From positions 1,922,001 to 1,986,000 of the forward strand of contig NZ_JAUFPR010000002.1 of assembly GCF_030409325.1 (NCBI RefSeq): 64,000 bases of DNA, written 5' to 3'. Of this stretch, positions 54,547 to 62,666 are shown in pieces (the stretch's first letter is position 1; the number at the start of each line of letters is the position of its first letter). Origin of the DNA: Mucilaginibacter aquaedulcis (lineage in GTDB: Bacteria > Bacteroidota > Bacteroidia > Sphingobacteriales > Sphingobacteriaceae). The translations under genes and the position numbers were made by a program. The notes beneath the pieces were generated by a model. That model saw nothing but the letters and a program-made list of their open reading frames with translations. It searched no databases and had not been told where the DNA came from.

Positions 54547-54849
54547 CTAAGGAATTTCCTTAAAAAGCATTCAAAAGTCAAAGTTGTATCATTCCCTTCA
54601 ATCAACTAAGCTTTGACGATACGGCGATATTTTATCTTTACACTTAAAGTTTGCATGTAAACGTGAGGTCGCAGCCATTCAGTAAAAAAACTATTGATGA
54701 CATGAAAAATACTGGAAAGTAATACTTTCTGGATATTATATTTTTCTTAATAAACGTAGACTTACTGTACTCACGACAATGAAACTGTTTTTTTGCTTCG
54801 CCGAGATATTGCAAAATTTCATAGCTTTATTGAACAGTTAATAATAGCA
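54547..54849 (+). other. Intergenic with a possible 20-codon upstream frame
   Basis: There is no gene in these 303 bp. A short frame, MKLFFCFAEILQNFIALLNS at 54779-54841, ends eight bases before the next gene's ATG and could be a leader peptide or chance. A promoter must lie here but was not identified. Confidence 0.3.
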
Positions 54850-55680
54850 ATGACCCATTTACAAAGATCAGGCTTGATTTACCTATACCTGGTGCCACCA
54901 GCGGTTGCAGCCCTTGGATTTGGTATCGGGCAGGTAAATATCTCTTTATACTTATCATTATGGGTAGTTAATATTTGTCTGATGTCAGCTGCCATTTGGC
55001 AACTAATTAAACGCCCGTCGAATTTGGCGGAAAAGAAATCAGATGGCTGGACAAATGGTGCGTTGCTTTTGATTATTCCCTGGATGCTATTCTCCATGTT
55101 CGCTGGCATGGGGCGGCCACCAACTACTATAGCCGGCTGGGTAGCAACAGCAACTGAGCAACAGGCCAGATTTACCATACTGATTATTGGAGGAATTAGC
55201 GGGTTTATGGGTTTCGCTTTACTTAAAGTAAAATTGAACGATCAAAGCGAGCGTTTATATTCTACTTTAGGTTTCGCAGCGTTGACGGTCGCCATCCCAT
55301 TTTTTTTACTGAATATGACGTTTTGGGGTTTCTACCTTACAGATGCCTTTCGGTACTTTATCACCTTACCGCCCGGTAAAAGGCCAGAATGGTACCCGCC
55401 CATCAGAACGTTCTTTTATGTCATTTCCGTAATCGAAGTAGCTTTGATCTACCTTACCACCATTTTATTCGCCATCGCGCTCAAAAAAACGAATATTTTG
55501 AGTGATCGCTCCGGCCGTTGGTATATTATTATGGCATCGATCGGTTTGGTGCTGGGGGTATTACCGCCCTCCTCTCCTGAGCCTTTCTCCACGGCCGCTT
55601 ATCTCTCGGCCGTCCCGGCCATTCCATTTATCATGCCTTATCTCATCGGGGTTCGTTTACTGCGTTATAACAAAAATTAG
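54850..55680 (+). CDS. Multi-helix inner-membrane protein, function unknown
   Basis: A 276-residue inner-membrane protein with about eight helices, for example LIYLYLVPPAVAALGFGIG, SLYLSLWVVNICLMSAAIW, GALLLIIPWMLFSMFAGM, FTILIIGGISGFMGFALL and FFYVISVIEVALIYLTTILFAIAL. The cytoplasmic or external loops contain GRPPTTIAGW and PPGKRPEWYPPIRTFF. The open frame begins at a TTG at 54793, but ATG at 54850 gives MTHLQRSGLIYLYL. No family was recognised. It stands alone between the PAS kinase and a His-rich lipoprotein gene. Confidence 0.65.
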   Translation: MTHLQRSGLIYLYLVPPAVAALGFGIGQVNISLYLSLWVVNICLMSAAIWQLIKRPSNLAEKKSDGWTNGALLLIIPWMLFSMFAGMGRPPTTIAGWVATATEQQARFTILIIGGISGFMGFALLKVKLNDQSERLYSTLGFAALTVAIPFFLLNMTFWGFYLTDAFRYFITLPPGKRPEWYPPIRTFFYVISVIEVALIYLTTILFAIALKKTNILSDRSGRWYIIMASIGLVLGVLPPSSPEPFSTAAYLSAVPAIPFIMPYLIGVRLLRYNKN

Positions 55681-55817
55681 AAATACGGTGGCTGATCATC
55701 TGTAGCATGAAAGAGTAAGAATTTTACTCAACCTTAAAAGATTCCAGCCTGCTTGTGTATCAATCTTTTGACAAAACCATTCCTGGCTAAAAAGGTAGTA
55801 TCTATAAAATATTGATC

Positions 55818-55961
55818 ATGAAAAAGATAATTTTTAACCGACTGACCGCCATCGCATTGATGACGATCATTTGCTGCGGCTGCGGCGCAAACCGTCATCA
55901 CGACCATGGTAACCACAGGGACTACGGTCACGACGACCATGAGCACCATAATAACCGGTAG
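55818..55961 (+). CDS. Tiny histidine-rich lipoprotein, possible metal binder
   Basis: A 47-residue protein, short enough to be missed by ordinary gene calling. It opens MKKIIFNRLTAIALMTIICC followed by GCGAN, a lipoprotein signal with a Cys-rich lipobox. The remaining 23 residues, ANRHHDHGNHRDYGHDDHEH then HNNR, contain eight His and four Asp/Glu, suited to Zn, Ni or Cu binding at the membrane surface. It lies about 137 bp after the membrane protein gene and is convergent with the fumC remnant. The frame is certain; expression and role are inferred. Confidence 0.6.
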   Translation: MKKIIFNRLTAIALMTIICCGCGANRHHDHGNHRDYGHDDHEHHNNR

Positions 55962-56003
55962 ACAAATTGTTATTGAAGATTGTATTTTAAGGATTTTGGT
56001 CGT

Positions 56004-56360
56004 TCAAGGCTGAAATCTCAAAAAATAAAATCTTTTTGGCGTAATTAAGTCATTGTTTCCTGCCAAAATCAAAACGCTTACTACTATTTCAACAACGCCC
56101 CCCACTTGCAACCTATCGTGCGCAATTTTTGCAGCGTTGTCATAACTCATTACCGGGCTCAGTGCTGTAACCAACATCAGCGACCTGTCAAGAAGTTCAT
56201 TGATCCTCGGAAGATTTAGCTCCGTACCCTCCGCAGAGAATATTCTAAATTTCTCGGTGCCGTCGCCAAGGATAGTGGCGGCGTGCAGGAAATTATTGAT
56301 GATGACCGGCCGCATGGTATTGAGTTCAAAATTACCCTGACTCCCTGCAAAAGCTACAGC
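56004..56360 (-). pseudogene. fumC: 3' remnant of class II fumarase
   Basis: The frame from about 56360 reads AVAFAGSQGNFELNTMRPVI and continues INNFLHAATILGDG, then INELLDRSLMLVTALSPVM and SYDNAAKIAHDR. These are the well-known C-terminal blocks of FumC (GSQGNFELN; LL..SLMLVTAL; GYD.AA.IAK). The tail to the stop at 56004 (LITPKRFYFLR) still resembles the fumarase C-terminus but is degraded. About 350 N-terminal residues with most catalytic residues are missing. The 5' end fuses to a truncated cupin gene. It lies downstream of mqo, the enzyme that uses fumarase's product malate. Confidence 0.85.
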
Positions 56361-56596
56361 ACTTCTCCGGGTTGAAGTATAAAGGTTTCACCCGTTAATG
56401 TTTCAAACTTCAGGATTCCCGTTATCGTTATCACGTATCTGGGTACAGGATCAGCATGCCAGTCCCAGGAAGAATGAGGATCGGTTTCTTTGAACTGTGT
56501 ATATTCCGCTTGTACCATAGCATCATTGCTGATGCTACCGGTTTTAACGTGCGAATGTCCGTCATCACCCGTATACAGTAAATATGCCCTAATCAT
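56354..56596 (-). pseudogene. Cupin gene truncated by a deletion (paralogue of 29158-29523)
   Basis: The 80 codons match the cupin at 29158-29523 nearly along their length ([16 protein letters not shown] against [33 protein letters not shown] against TDWHNDPVPQYVITLSG) but stop at QPGEVL, where the intact copy continues for about 40 more residues. The stop TAG lies in the fumarase reading frame's GCTGTAGCT, so a deletion joined the cupin to fumC. The start overlaps the mqo stop (ATGA), showing former translational coupling. A shortened cupin peptide may still be made. Confidence 0.8.
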
Positions 56597-58098
56597 GATG
56601 CTATATTGTTGAGTTTTAAAATTTCTGCTGTCTTTCTCCGAACCTCGAGCGTTAGCGATGGATTATCAATCAGCGACTGACCATATGAGGGGATCATTTC
56701 TATCAGCTTCGTTCCCCATGTCCCCTCTTTGATCTTTCCGGTAAAGCATCTCTCCAGCACATCCACCATTATCCAGACCGCAGTAGAGGCACCAGGAGAT
56801 GCGCCGAGCATGGCGATTATACTTTTATCCGATGCGCCAACCAATTCGGTCCGAAATTCTAGCACGCCGCCGTGTACCTGATCTTTTTTGATGATCTGCA
56901 CACGTTGTCCGGCAACTTCAAGGCGCCAGTCGCCTTCGTTAGCATCAGGAAAAAATTCACGCAGCGCCTTATAACGTTCTTCCTGAGATTCAAGCACCTG
57001 GCCTATCAGGTATTTCGTGAGGTCCATATTATCGCGGCCAACGGCAAGCAGCGGGAGAATGTTACCGGGATCAATCGAACCAAAAAGATCCAAATAGGAG
57101 CCATGCTTTAAAAACTTAGTTGAAAATCCCGCATAAGGACCGAAAAGAAGCGCCACCTTTCCGTCTATATGGCGCTGATCTAAGTGCGGCACTGACATTG
57201 GGGGGGAACCTACAGAGGCTTTACCATAAACTTTGGCTTTGTGGCGCGCTGCGATCTCTTCATTATCACAGCGCAACCAAACACCACTCACCGGAAAGCC
57301 AGCATAACCCTTTGCCTCTTTGATGCCTGATTTTTGCAGCAGTGGAAGTGAGCCTCCTCCTGCACCAATAAAAACAAACTTGGCGTGTACGAGGTGCTGG
57401 TTGCCGGTGCTTTCATTACGGATGGTGGCATTCCAGCCATTGCCTTCACGCTCCAGGTCCTGAACCCGGTGATTGAAATGGATCTGAATATTGTCTTTGC
57501 CTTTTAACGAGTCGAGCAGGATCAATGTCAATGCTCCGTAATCCACATCGGTACCGGTTATCATCCGGGTTGCTGCTACTGGCTCCGCCAGGTCGCGGCC
57601 TTCCATAACCAGTGGAATCCACTCTTCTATTATACTTCTATCATCAGAAAACTCCATGCCGTGATACAGCGGATTAGCCGTAAGCGCCTCAAAACGTTTC
57701 TTCAAAAAAATTACGTTTTCCGCACCACGGACAAAACTGATGTGCGGAACGGAATGAATAAAATCCTGTGGATCTTTTATCGCCCCTTTTGATACCAGAT
57801 AAGACCAGAACTGACGTGAAAGATCGAACTCAGTGTTGACATGAAGCGCCTTGGTAATATCGATACAGCCGTCAGCTTTCTGAGGCGTATAATTAAGCTC
57901 GCAAAGAGCAGCATGACCCGTGCCTGCGTTGTTCCATGCGTTGGAACTTTCTTCGGCAGGTTTGGCGAGCACTTCATAAATCCTGATCTTTAACTCGGGA
58001 TCGAGTTCATGAAGCATAACTGCAAGAGTTGCGCTCATAATACCTGCTCCAATAAGCAATACGTCCGGCTTTCCCGCGTTTTGAATAGTTTCTTTCAT
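56593..58098 (-). CDS. mqo: Malate:quinone oxidoreductase
   Basis: A 501-residue FAD-dependent peripheral membrane enzyme that oxidises malate to oxaloacetate and reduces quinone in the TCA cycle. It has the Rossmann start [21 protein letters not shown] (12-32), the family segment [22 protein letters not shown] (51-72), [28 protein letters not shown] (about 243-270) and [21 protein letters not shown] near 407. Length agrees with Mqo (about 490-500). It was probably the first gene of a unit mqo-cupin-...-fumC, of which the later part was lost by deletion. Confidence 0.95.
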   Translation of the reverse strand: MKETIQNAGKPDVLLIGAGIMSATLAVMLHELDPELKIRIYEVLAKPAEESSNAWNNAGTGHAALCELNYTPQKADGCIDITKALHVNTEFDLSRQFWSYLVSKGAIKDPQDFIHSVPHISFVRGAENVIFLKKRFEALTANPLYHGMEFSDDRSIIEEWIPLVMEGRDLAEPVAATRMITGTDVDYGALTLILLDSLKGKDNIQIHFNHRVQDLEREGNGWNATIRNESTGNQHLVHAKFVFIGAGGGSLPLLQKSGIKEAKGYAGFPVSGVWLRCDNEEIAARHKAKVYGKASVGSPPMSVPHLDQRHIDGKVALLFGPYAGFSTKFLKHGSYLDLFGSIDPGNILPLLAVGRDNMDLTKYLIGQVLESQEERYKALREFFPDANEGDWRLEVAGQRVQIIKKDQVHGGVLEFRTELVGASDKSIIAMLGASPGASTAVWIMVDVLERCFTGKIKEGTWGTKLIEMIPSYGQSLIDNPSLTLEVRRKTAEILKLNNIAS

Positions 58099-58207
58099 GG
58101 TATTGAGTTTAATGACGATGATAAATGCTGATATTTATTCGTTAACTTTATCGCGAACAGCTTGCATTTATCTATCTTGCAAACTTCCGCCAAAACCTGG
58201 CTCACAT

Positions 58208-58330
58208 TCAATCCTTCAATTCTTTTCGCAGCCAGGCATTTTTACTTTTCCGTTCCTTCTTGATACTTTGTATAATATTCAAAACCGTAACACCAAATAC
58301 TCTGGCCATTCCCTTGTATCTCTGCAACAT
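58208..58330 (-). CDS. Possible small basic protein or gene remnant (tandem frame 2)
   Basis: A 40-codon frame opens MLQRYKGMARVFGVTVLNII and ends QSIKKERKSKNAWLRKELKD. It is strongly basic and starts 12 bp after the stop of the frame at 58342-58431, an operon-like arrangement. The composition is protein-like. No family was recognised; it may be a remnant, a small protein or chance. Confidence 0.25.
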   Translation of the reverse strand: MLQRYKGMARVFGVTVLNIIQSIKKERKSKNAWLRKELKD

Positions 58331-58341
58331 TTGTTCGAAAA

Positions 58342-58431
58342 TTAAGCCAGTGCCGCCAAAAAAAATAACTTTTCTGCTGCGCTTAATTCACCTTTTCGTG
58401 CGCGCATTAAATCTTGAAAGGAAAATGACAT
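58342..58431 (-). CDS. Possible small protein or gene remnant (tandem frame 1)
   Basis: A 29-codon frame, MSFSFQDLMRARKGELSAAE followed by KLFFLAALA, would form one amphipathic then hydrophobic helix. It is followed closely by the frame at 58208-58330. No family was recognised. Confidence 0.2.
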   Translation of the reverse strand: MSFSFQDLMRARKGELSAAEKLFFLAALA

Positions 58432-58610
58432 CGATAATAAAATAAGGATCCATAAATCAATATTTGGCGTTCGTTTGTTTTACTCCGGGCATGATTCACA
58501 AACCCTTCCAATTTATAAACAACTACCAATCAAATAATTAACCTATAGACAAAACAAAAACGATTCGAAATATCGTTTTTAATGCTGTTTGAAAGTTGAA
58601 ATACCGCTGC

Positions 58611-58739
58611 ATGATCTACGAACCATCCGACAAACCATACAAAAGAATGAAGCTCAGGCCTTCCAAACGAATGTGCGGCACGATACTGACAGCATGGTTG
58701 CCAGGCAAAAACATCTACTTCGCGGCAGATCAAATATGA
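58611..58739 (+). CDS. Possible small protein
   Basis: A 42-codon frame opens MIYEPSDKPYKRMKLRPSKR and ends FAADQI. The basic, Pro/Lys-rich start looks protein-like, and no longer frame on either strand around it is convincing. No family or ribosome site was recognised. Confidence 0.22.
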   Translation: MIYEPSDKPYKRMKLRPSKRMCGTILTAWLPGKNIYFAADQI

Positions 58740-59050
58740 GTTTTCTGATCTGGTTAGTACTTGCTGTTCGATTATTAGTCTTTCCAATATCATTGAAATG
58801 TCCCAGTTCATAAATTTATAATCCATGAGATAGCCGGAATGTAGATCAGTGATTCAACAACTGGATAGGAACCTGCGGGGAGACTGCCGCATTTCCGGGT
58901 GGTATAGGTATCATAGTAAATGCTTGCGCGACAAATCCATAATAAGTTTAAATAAGCCAAGTGATCTCTCATTTAAAATATGACGAGGTACAAATTTCAG
59001 AGTGGGGTACAACTGAGGCAGAAAAATAAACCAATGACAACACAAAGAAA
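58740..59050. other. Gene-free stretch
   Basis: Nothing was recognised in these bases. Together with 58099-58740 they form a gap of about one kilobase between mqo and the end of mnmE, holding only the small frames listed. The mqo promoter must lie in its left part. Confidence 0.35.
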
Positions 59051-59083
59051 AAACCGCTTTAATCATTGATTAAAAGCGGTTTA
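59051..59083 (-). terminator. Terminator of mnmE
   Basis: Arms AAACCGCTTTAATCA (59051-59065) and TGATTAAAAGCGGTTT (59068-59083) pair with one bulged base. In the minus direction the stem runs into GGTTTTTTCTTT. It begins about 42 bp after the mnmE stop. Confidence 0.85.
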
Positions 59084-59124
59084 TCATACTTTATTATATA
59101 ATGTTTTGTGGGTTTAAATATGGA

Positions 59125-60516
59125 TCACTTGCCGATACAAAACTTACTAAAAATATTTTCCAGTAAATCATCCGTAGTAACTGCACCGGTGATTTCACCA
59201 AGGTAGTGGAGAGCCTGTTTGATGTCCATGGATAAAAAGTCGGAGGTTATGCTGCCGTCTATGCCTCCGAGTACCCTGATCAGGGCCTCTTCGGTTTTTT
59301 GGAGGGCTTCCAGGTGCCTGATGTTGGTTACCAGCGTTTCGTCGCCGCTTAGTTGATCTTTGATGGCTGTGCTGTAGATATTGCCTTTCAGGTCATCTAT
59401 ATGCAGCTTTTCCCTGGCCGAAATAAAGATAGTTTGTGTTTCAGGTAAGCCTGAGTTTTTAAAGAACGTTTTAATGCTTTCCGCTTTAATTTCCTGGTTC
59501 AGCAGATCCATCTTGTTAGCTACCATTAGCATGGCTACACCTGGTTTTTGCAGGCTATCTAAATCGTTTTTAAGCTCTTCGGGGGTTATTTCCTCGGCAT
59601 CAAAAACATAAATGAGCAGGGCCGACTGGCTTATTTTTTCCATGGTTCGCTGTACCCCTATCTGTTCTATGGTGTCTGTGGCTTCACGGATACCGGCGGT
59701 ATCTATCAGCCTGAAGTTGATTCCTTGAATATTCAGCACCTCCTCAATAGTATCACGCGTAGTACCCGGGATATGGCTCACAATGGCTCTTTCCTCGTTT
59801 AGCAATGCATTCAGCAAGGTTGACTTCCCAGCATTTGGCCGGCCTGCTATTACGGTATTAACGCCCTGTTTTATGGCGTTACCCAACTCAAACGACTGTA
59901 TCAGTCTGCCAATAATGTGGGTAATATCCACTATCAATTGTTTCAGTTGATCGCGGTTGGCAAACTCCACATCCTCCTCGGCAAAATCAAGTTCCAGTTC
60001 AATAAGCGATGCAAAGTTTACCAGTTGCTCGCGCAAGGTTTGCAGTTGATTACTGAACCCGCCCCTCAATTGCTGCAGGGCCACCTGCTGCGATGCTTTG
60101 GAATTGGAGGCGATGAGATCGGCTACGGCTTCGGCTTGTGATAGGTCGAGCTGGCCGTTTAGGAATGCTCTTAAGGTAAACTCGCCCGGTTTGGCAGAGC
60201 GGGCACCTTTTTTTATGAACAGTTTAATAATGCTCTCTACAATATAGGCCGAGGCATGGCATGATATTTCCACCACGTTTTCGCGGGTATATGAGCGCGG
60301 TGCCACAAACAACGAGGCAAGTACCTCATCCAGAATAAGCTCCCCATCTACAATATTACCAAAATGTATGGTATGCGATTGCTGTTTGGTGAGATCCTTC
60401 CCTTTCCAAACGCTGTTGGCAATAGTTATGGCATCCGGGCCCGAAAGGCGGATCACCGCTATGGCGCCTATTCCGTTAGGGGTGGCAAGGGCTACTATGG
60501 TTTCGTTGTTTGTCAT
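59125..60516 (-). CDS. mnmE: tRNA uridine-5-carboxymethylaminomethyl modification GTPase
   Basis: A 463-residue GTPase that, with MnmG, modifies the wobble uridine of several tRNAs. The N-terminal folate-binding domain starts ETIVALATPNGIGAIAVIRLSG. A helical domain holds the G domain at about 220-380: GRPNAGKSTLLNALL (P-loop), GTTRDTIEE, DTAGIRE and NKMD. The C-terminus is FCIGK with the catalytic Cys of the CxGK motif. Length is normal. It is a core gene and stands alone with its own terminator. Confidence 0.97.
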   Translation of the reverse strand: MTNNETIVALATPNGIGAIAVIRLSGPDAITIANSVWKGKDLTKQQSHTIHFGNIVDGELILDEVLASLFVAPRSYTRENVVEISCHASAYIVESIIKLFIKKGARSAKPGEFTLRAFLNGQLDLSQAEAVADLIASNSKASQQVALQQLRGGFSNQLQTLREQLVNFASLIELELDFAEEDVEFANRDQLKQLIVDITHIIGRLIQSFELGNAIKQGVNTVIAGRPNAGKSTLLNALLNEERAIVSHIPGTTRDTIEEVLNIQGINFRLIDTAGIREATDTIEQIGVQRTMEKISQSALLIYVFDAEEITPEELKNDLDSLQKPGVAMLMVANKMDLLNQEIKAESIKTFFKNSGLPETQTIFISAREKLHIDDLKGNIYSTAIKDQLSGDETLVTNIRHLEALQKTEEALIRVLGGIDGSITSDFLSMDIKQALHYLGEITGAVTTDDLLENIFSKFCIGK

Positions 60517-60820
60517 TTGTTATTATTAATTGAGCTTTGGTCATTTGCATGAACCAGCGCAAAAATAACACAAATAAATATGAACTGATTTTGGAGCGGT
60601 AATGCTTTACTCCTATCTGACTTTTTAAAGTTCTGTTTTAACCAAATCCAGCCCTAAAAATTATCGTTTTTGATCAAAATCTTTTAAAAAATGGGTGTTT
60701 TATAACGTTTTAACGCTTTTATCGTCGAAAAACATTCGTTTATTTTACTTTAAAAAGATACAACAAACTGATTATCAAATAACTATTTAGAATTTGCAAT
60801 ATAAATCGCTTTTCCCCATT

Positions 60821-60868
60821 AACTCAACAGCCCGGCTTTCCTGTTTTAAGGAGCTGGGCTGTTGAGTT
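60821..60868. other. Terminator-like hairpin in a divergent intergenic region
   Basis: Perfect 13-base arms AACTCAACAGCCC/GGGCTGTTGAGTT extend with GCT/AGC. The hairpin lies between divergent genes (mnmE, minus; nucleoid-associated gene, plus), where no gene ends. The rest of 60517-60978 is AT-rich and shows no gene. It may mark a lost gene or an unannotated small RNA. Confidence 0.6.
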
Positions 60869-60978
60869 AACATAAATATACGAATTTTTAATCGAAGCAT
60901 CGGCATTAAAGCTTCAGCGCCCATCAATTCAAATCAACTATTGAACCCAGCAACAAAACCCCTACCTTAGCGGCAATT

Positions 60979-62037
60979 ATGGTAACTTTTTTTGAAGCTT
61001 CGCTCGATACTATTTCGGTTCATCATGTGGGTAACCCAACACAGGAAGAAATGTATGCCCTGTCTGACCATCCACTGGAACTGAAAGACGAGATTATCCC
61101 TAACCTGCTCATGCAATACTTTTTAAAGCCGTTTGAAAAAGTAAACGAGGTTTACCACCTTATGCATAGCAGCGGCGACCTTAACCTGAACGAGATTCAT
61201 TATTTTGCTACTCAGGTATTTGAGGATAAGGAAAAATTTCAGGAAGCATCCGAAAAAATTGCCAAGCACCTGTACAAAACAACCACCCACCCCAACATCA
61301 AAGGCGGCGAACTGTATGTGGTTTACTTTAACCAGGTACAAATTGAGGGCAATCCGCTTGATGCTATCGGTATTTTTAAATCAGAAAATAAAGAAACCTA
61401 CCTGAAGGTTTATCCCGACAAAGGCGGTTTCCAGGTTGATTATGAGCAGGAAGCCATCAACATCAATAAACTGGATAAGGGTGTGCTTATCTTCAATATC
61501 GAAAAAGAGAATGGTTACAAGATAGTGGTGATTGATAAAACCAACGGAGGTCAGGATGCTGCCGTTTACTGGAAGGATGAGTTTTTACAGCTCCGCATCC
61601 GTAATGATAGCTTTAACCAAACCAACAATACCCTGGGCATCTACAAAAACTTCGTAACCCAAAAACTTGATGATGAGTTTGAAATGAGCAAGGCCGATAA
61701 GATAGACCTGCTGAACCGATCGATGAAGTACTTTAAGGAAAAGGAAACGTTTGACATCGACGAGTTCTCAAACGAGGTGATCGGCAACCCCGACGCTATT
61801 GAATCATTCAAAACCTTCAAAAACCAGTACGAGCAGGAGTTTGACAGTCCCATAGCTAATACTTTCGAAATTTCAGGCAATGCCGTAAAGAAACAGGCCC
61901 GCGATTATAAAAGCGTGCTTAAGCTCGATAAAAACTTCCACATCTATATTCATGGCGATAAAGAGCTCATTGAAAAAGGCTTTGACGATGGCCGCGCCAT
62001 GAATTATTACAAAGTTTATTTTAAGGAAGAAGCGTAG
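60979..62037 (+). CDS. Nucleoid-associated protein (NdpA/YejK family)
   Basis: A 352-residue cytoplasmic protein of the 37-kDa nucleoid-associated family (NdpA, PF04245). The N-terminal block ISVHHVGNPTQEEMYALSDHPLEL, the central GGELYVVYFNQVQIEGNPLDAIGIFKSENKETYLKV, and the closing IYIHGDKELIEKGFDDGRAMNYYKVYF fit the family in order and length. These proteins bind DNA and the nucleoid, with no enzymatic reaction. It stands alone. Confidence 0.9.
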   Translation: MVTFFEASLDTISVHHVGNPTQEEMYALSDHPLELKDEIIPNLLMQYFLKPFEKVNEVYHLMHSSGDLNLNEIHYFATQVFEDKEKFQEASEKIAKHLYKTTTHPNIKGGELYVVYFNQVQIEGNPLDAIGIFKSENKETYLKVYPDKGGFQVDYEQEAININKLDKGVLIFNIEKENGYKIVVIDKTNGGQDAAVYWKDEFLQLRIRNDSFNQTNNTLGIYKNFVTQKLDDEFEMSKADKIDLLNRSMKYFKEKETFDIDEFSNEVIGNPDAIESFKTFKNQYEQEFDSPIANTFEISGNAVKKQARDYKSVLKLDKNFHIYIHGDKELIEKGFDDGRAMNYYKVYFKEEA

Positions 62038-62062
62038 GGATTGGTGAGTTATTAAAAAGTAC

Positions 62063-62194
62063 TTGTCATCCTGAGTTTAAAAATTGAGGTACTATAAAGG
62101 TGAAATATCATTATGCTACTAAACCAACAAGCTGAATATATCTGTGAGTCATTTAAACAGCAGAATAGATGTTTCACTCAGTTCAGCATGACAA
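62063..62194. repeat. Interspersed repeat with TTGTCATnCTGA ends
   Basis: The ends TTGTCATCCTGA (62063-62074) and TCAGCATGACAA (62183-62194) are inverted repeats matching at eleven of twelve bases. Between them lie elements such as AGATGTTTCACTCAG. Sequences of this type are scattered in Sphingobacteriaceae intergenic DNA as REP-like repeats. The class is from memory. Confidence 0.6.
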
Positions 62195-62275
62195 ATGAGG
62201 TGGTTAAACACACTTTATAAAACTACGCCACTGATAATTACGTAACTACCGGTAACAATCAATTATTGCCGGTAA

Positions 62276-62620
62276 ATGATACTCCTATTAAAGCATCATT
62301 ATTTACGTAACCTCACCTGTATCTTTTTGATACTACTGATAGGCTGCAAAGTAATTTTGCCGGTATGCATTAACTTTAAAACTGTTACAAAGGTACTTTC
62401 AATATTACCCGAAACAGACGACGGAGAAAAAAAGGCCGAAACACCATCACAGTTAGAAAAGGAGAAGGAGTTTGTAGGTATACCTGCGGCCGTTTCCGCT
62501 AACCATATTGGTTACACCATTATCATTCATCTTACCGCTTATCATAATAATTACCAGTCGTCATACTTCTTAAAGTTCACCTCCCCTCCACCCGATTTTT
62601 ATTTACAACCCACTGTATAA
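62276..62620 (+). CDS. Small exported or membrane-anchored protein, unknown
   Basis: A 114-residue protein. The N-terminal hydrophobic stretch LTCIFLILLIGCKVILPVC (about 13-31) is a signal/anchor with a possible lipobox at LLIGC. An acidic linker (LPETDDGEKKAETPSQLEKEKEF) is followed by a second hydrophobic segment (IGYTIIIHLTAY) and a Pro-rich tail (FTSPPPDFYL). No family was recognised. It lies 46 bp before the DUF4394 lipoprotein gene and may be co-transcribed with it. Confidence 0.6.
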   Translation: MILLLKHHYLRNLTCIFLILLIGCKVILPVCINFKTVTKVLSILPETDDGEKKAETPSQLEKEKEFVGIPAAVSANHIGYTIIIHLTAYHNNYQSSYFLKFTSPPPDFYLQPTV

Positions 62621-62666
62621 CTCACGCCCCCGGGGGCTATTACAACATTGTAAATAAAAATTTCTC

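Noticed and set aside
58530..58826. 98-codon minus-strand frame between mqo and mnmE
   Set aside because: Its composition (many Cys, Trp, Phe in no order) is unlike a real protein, and no family or promoter was seen.
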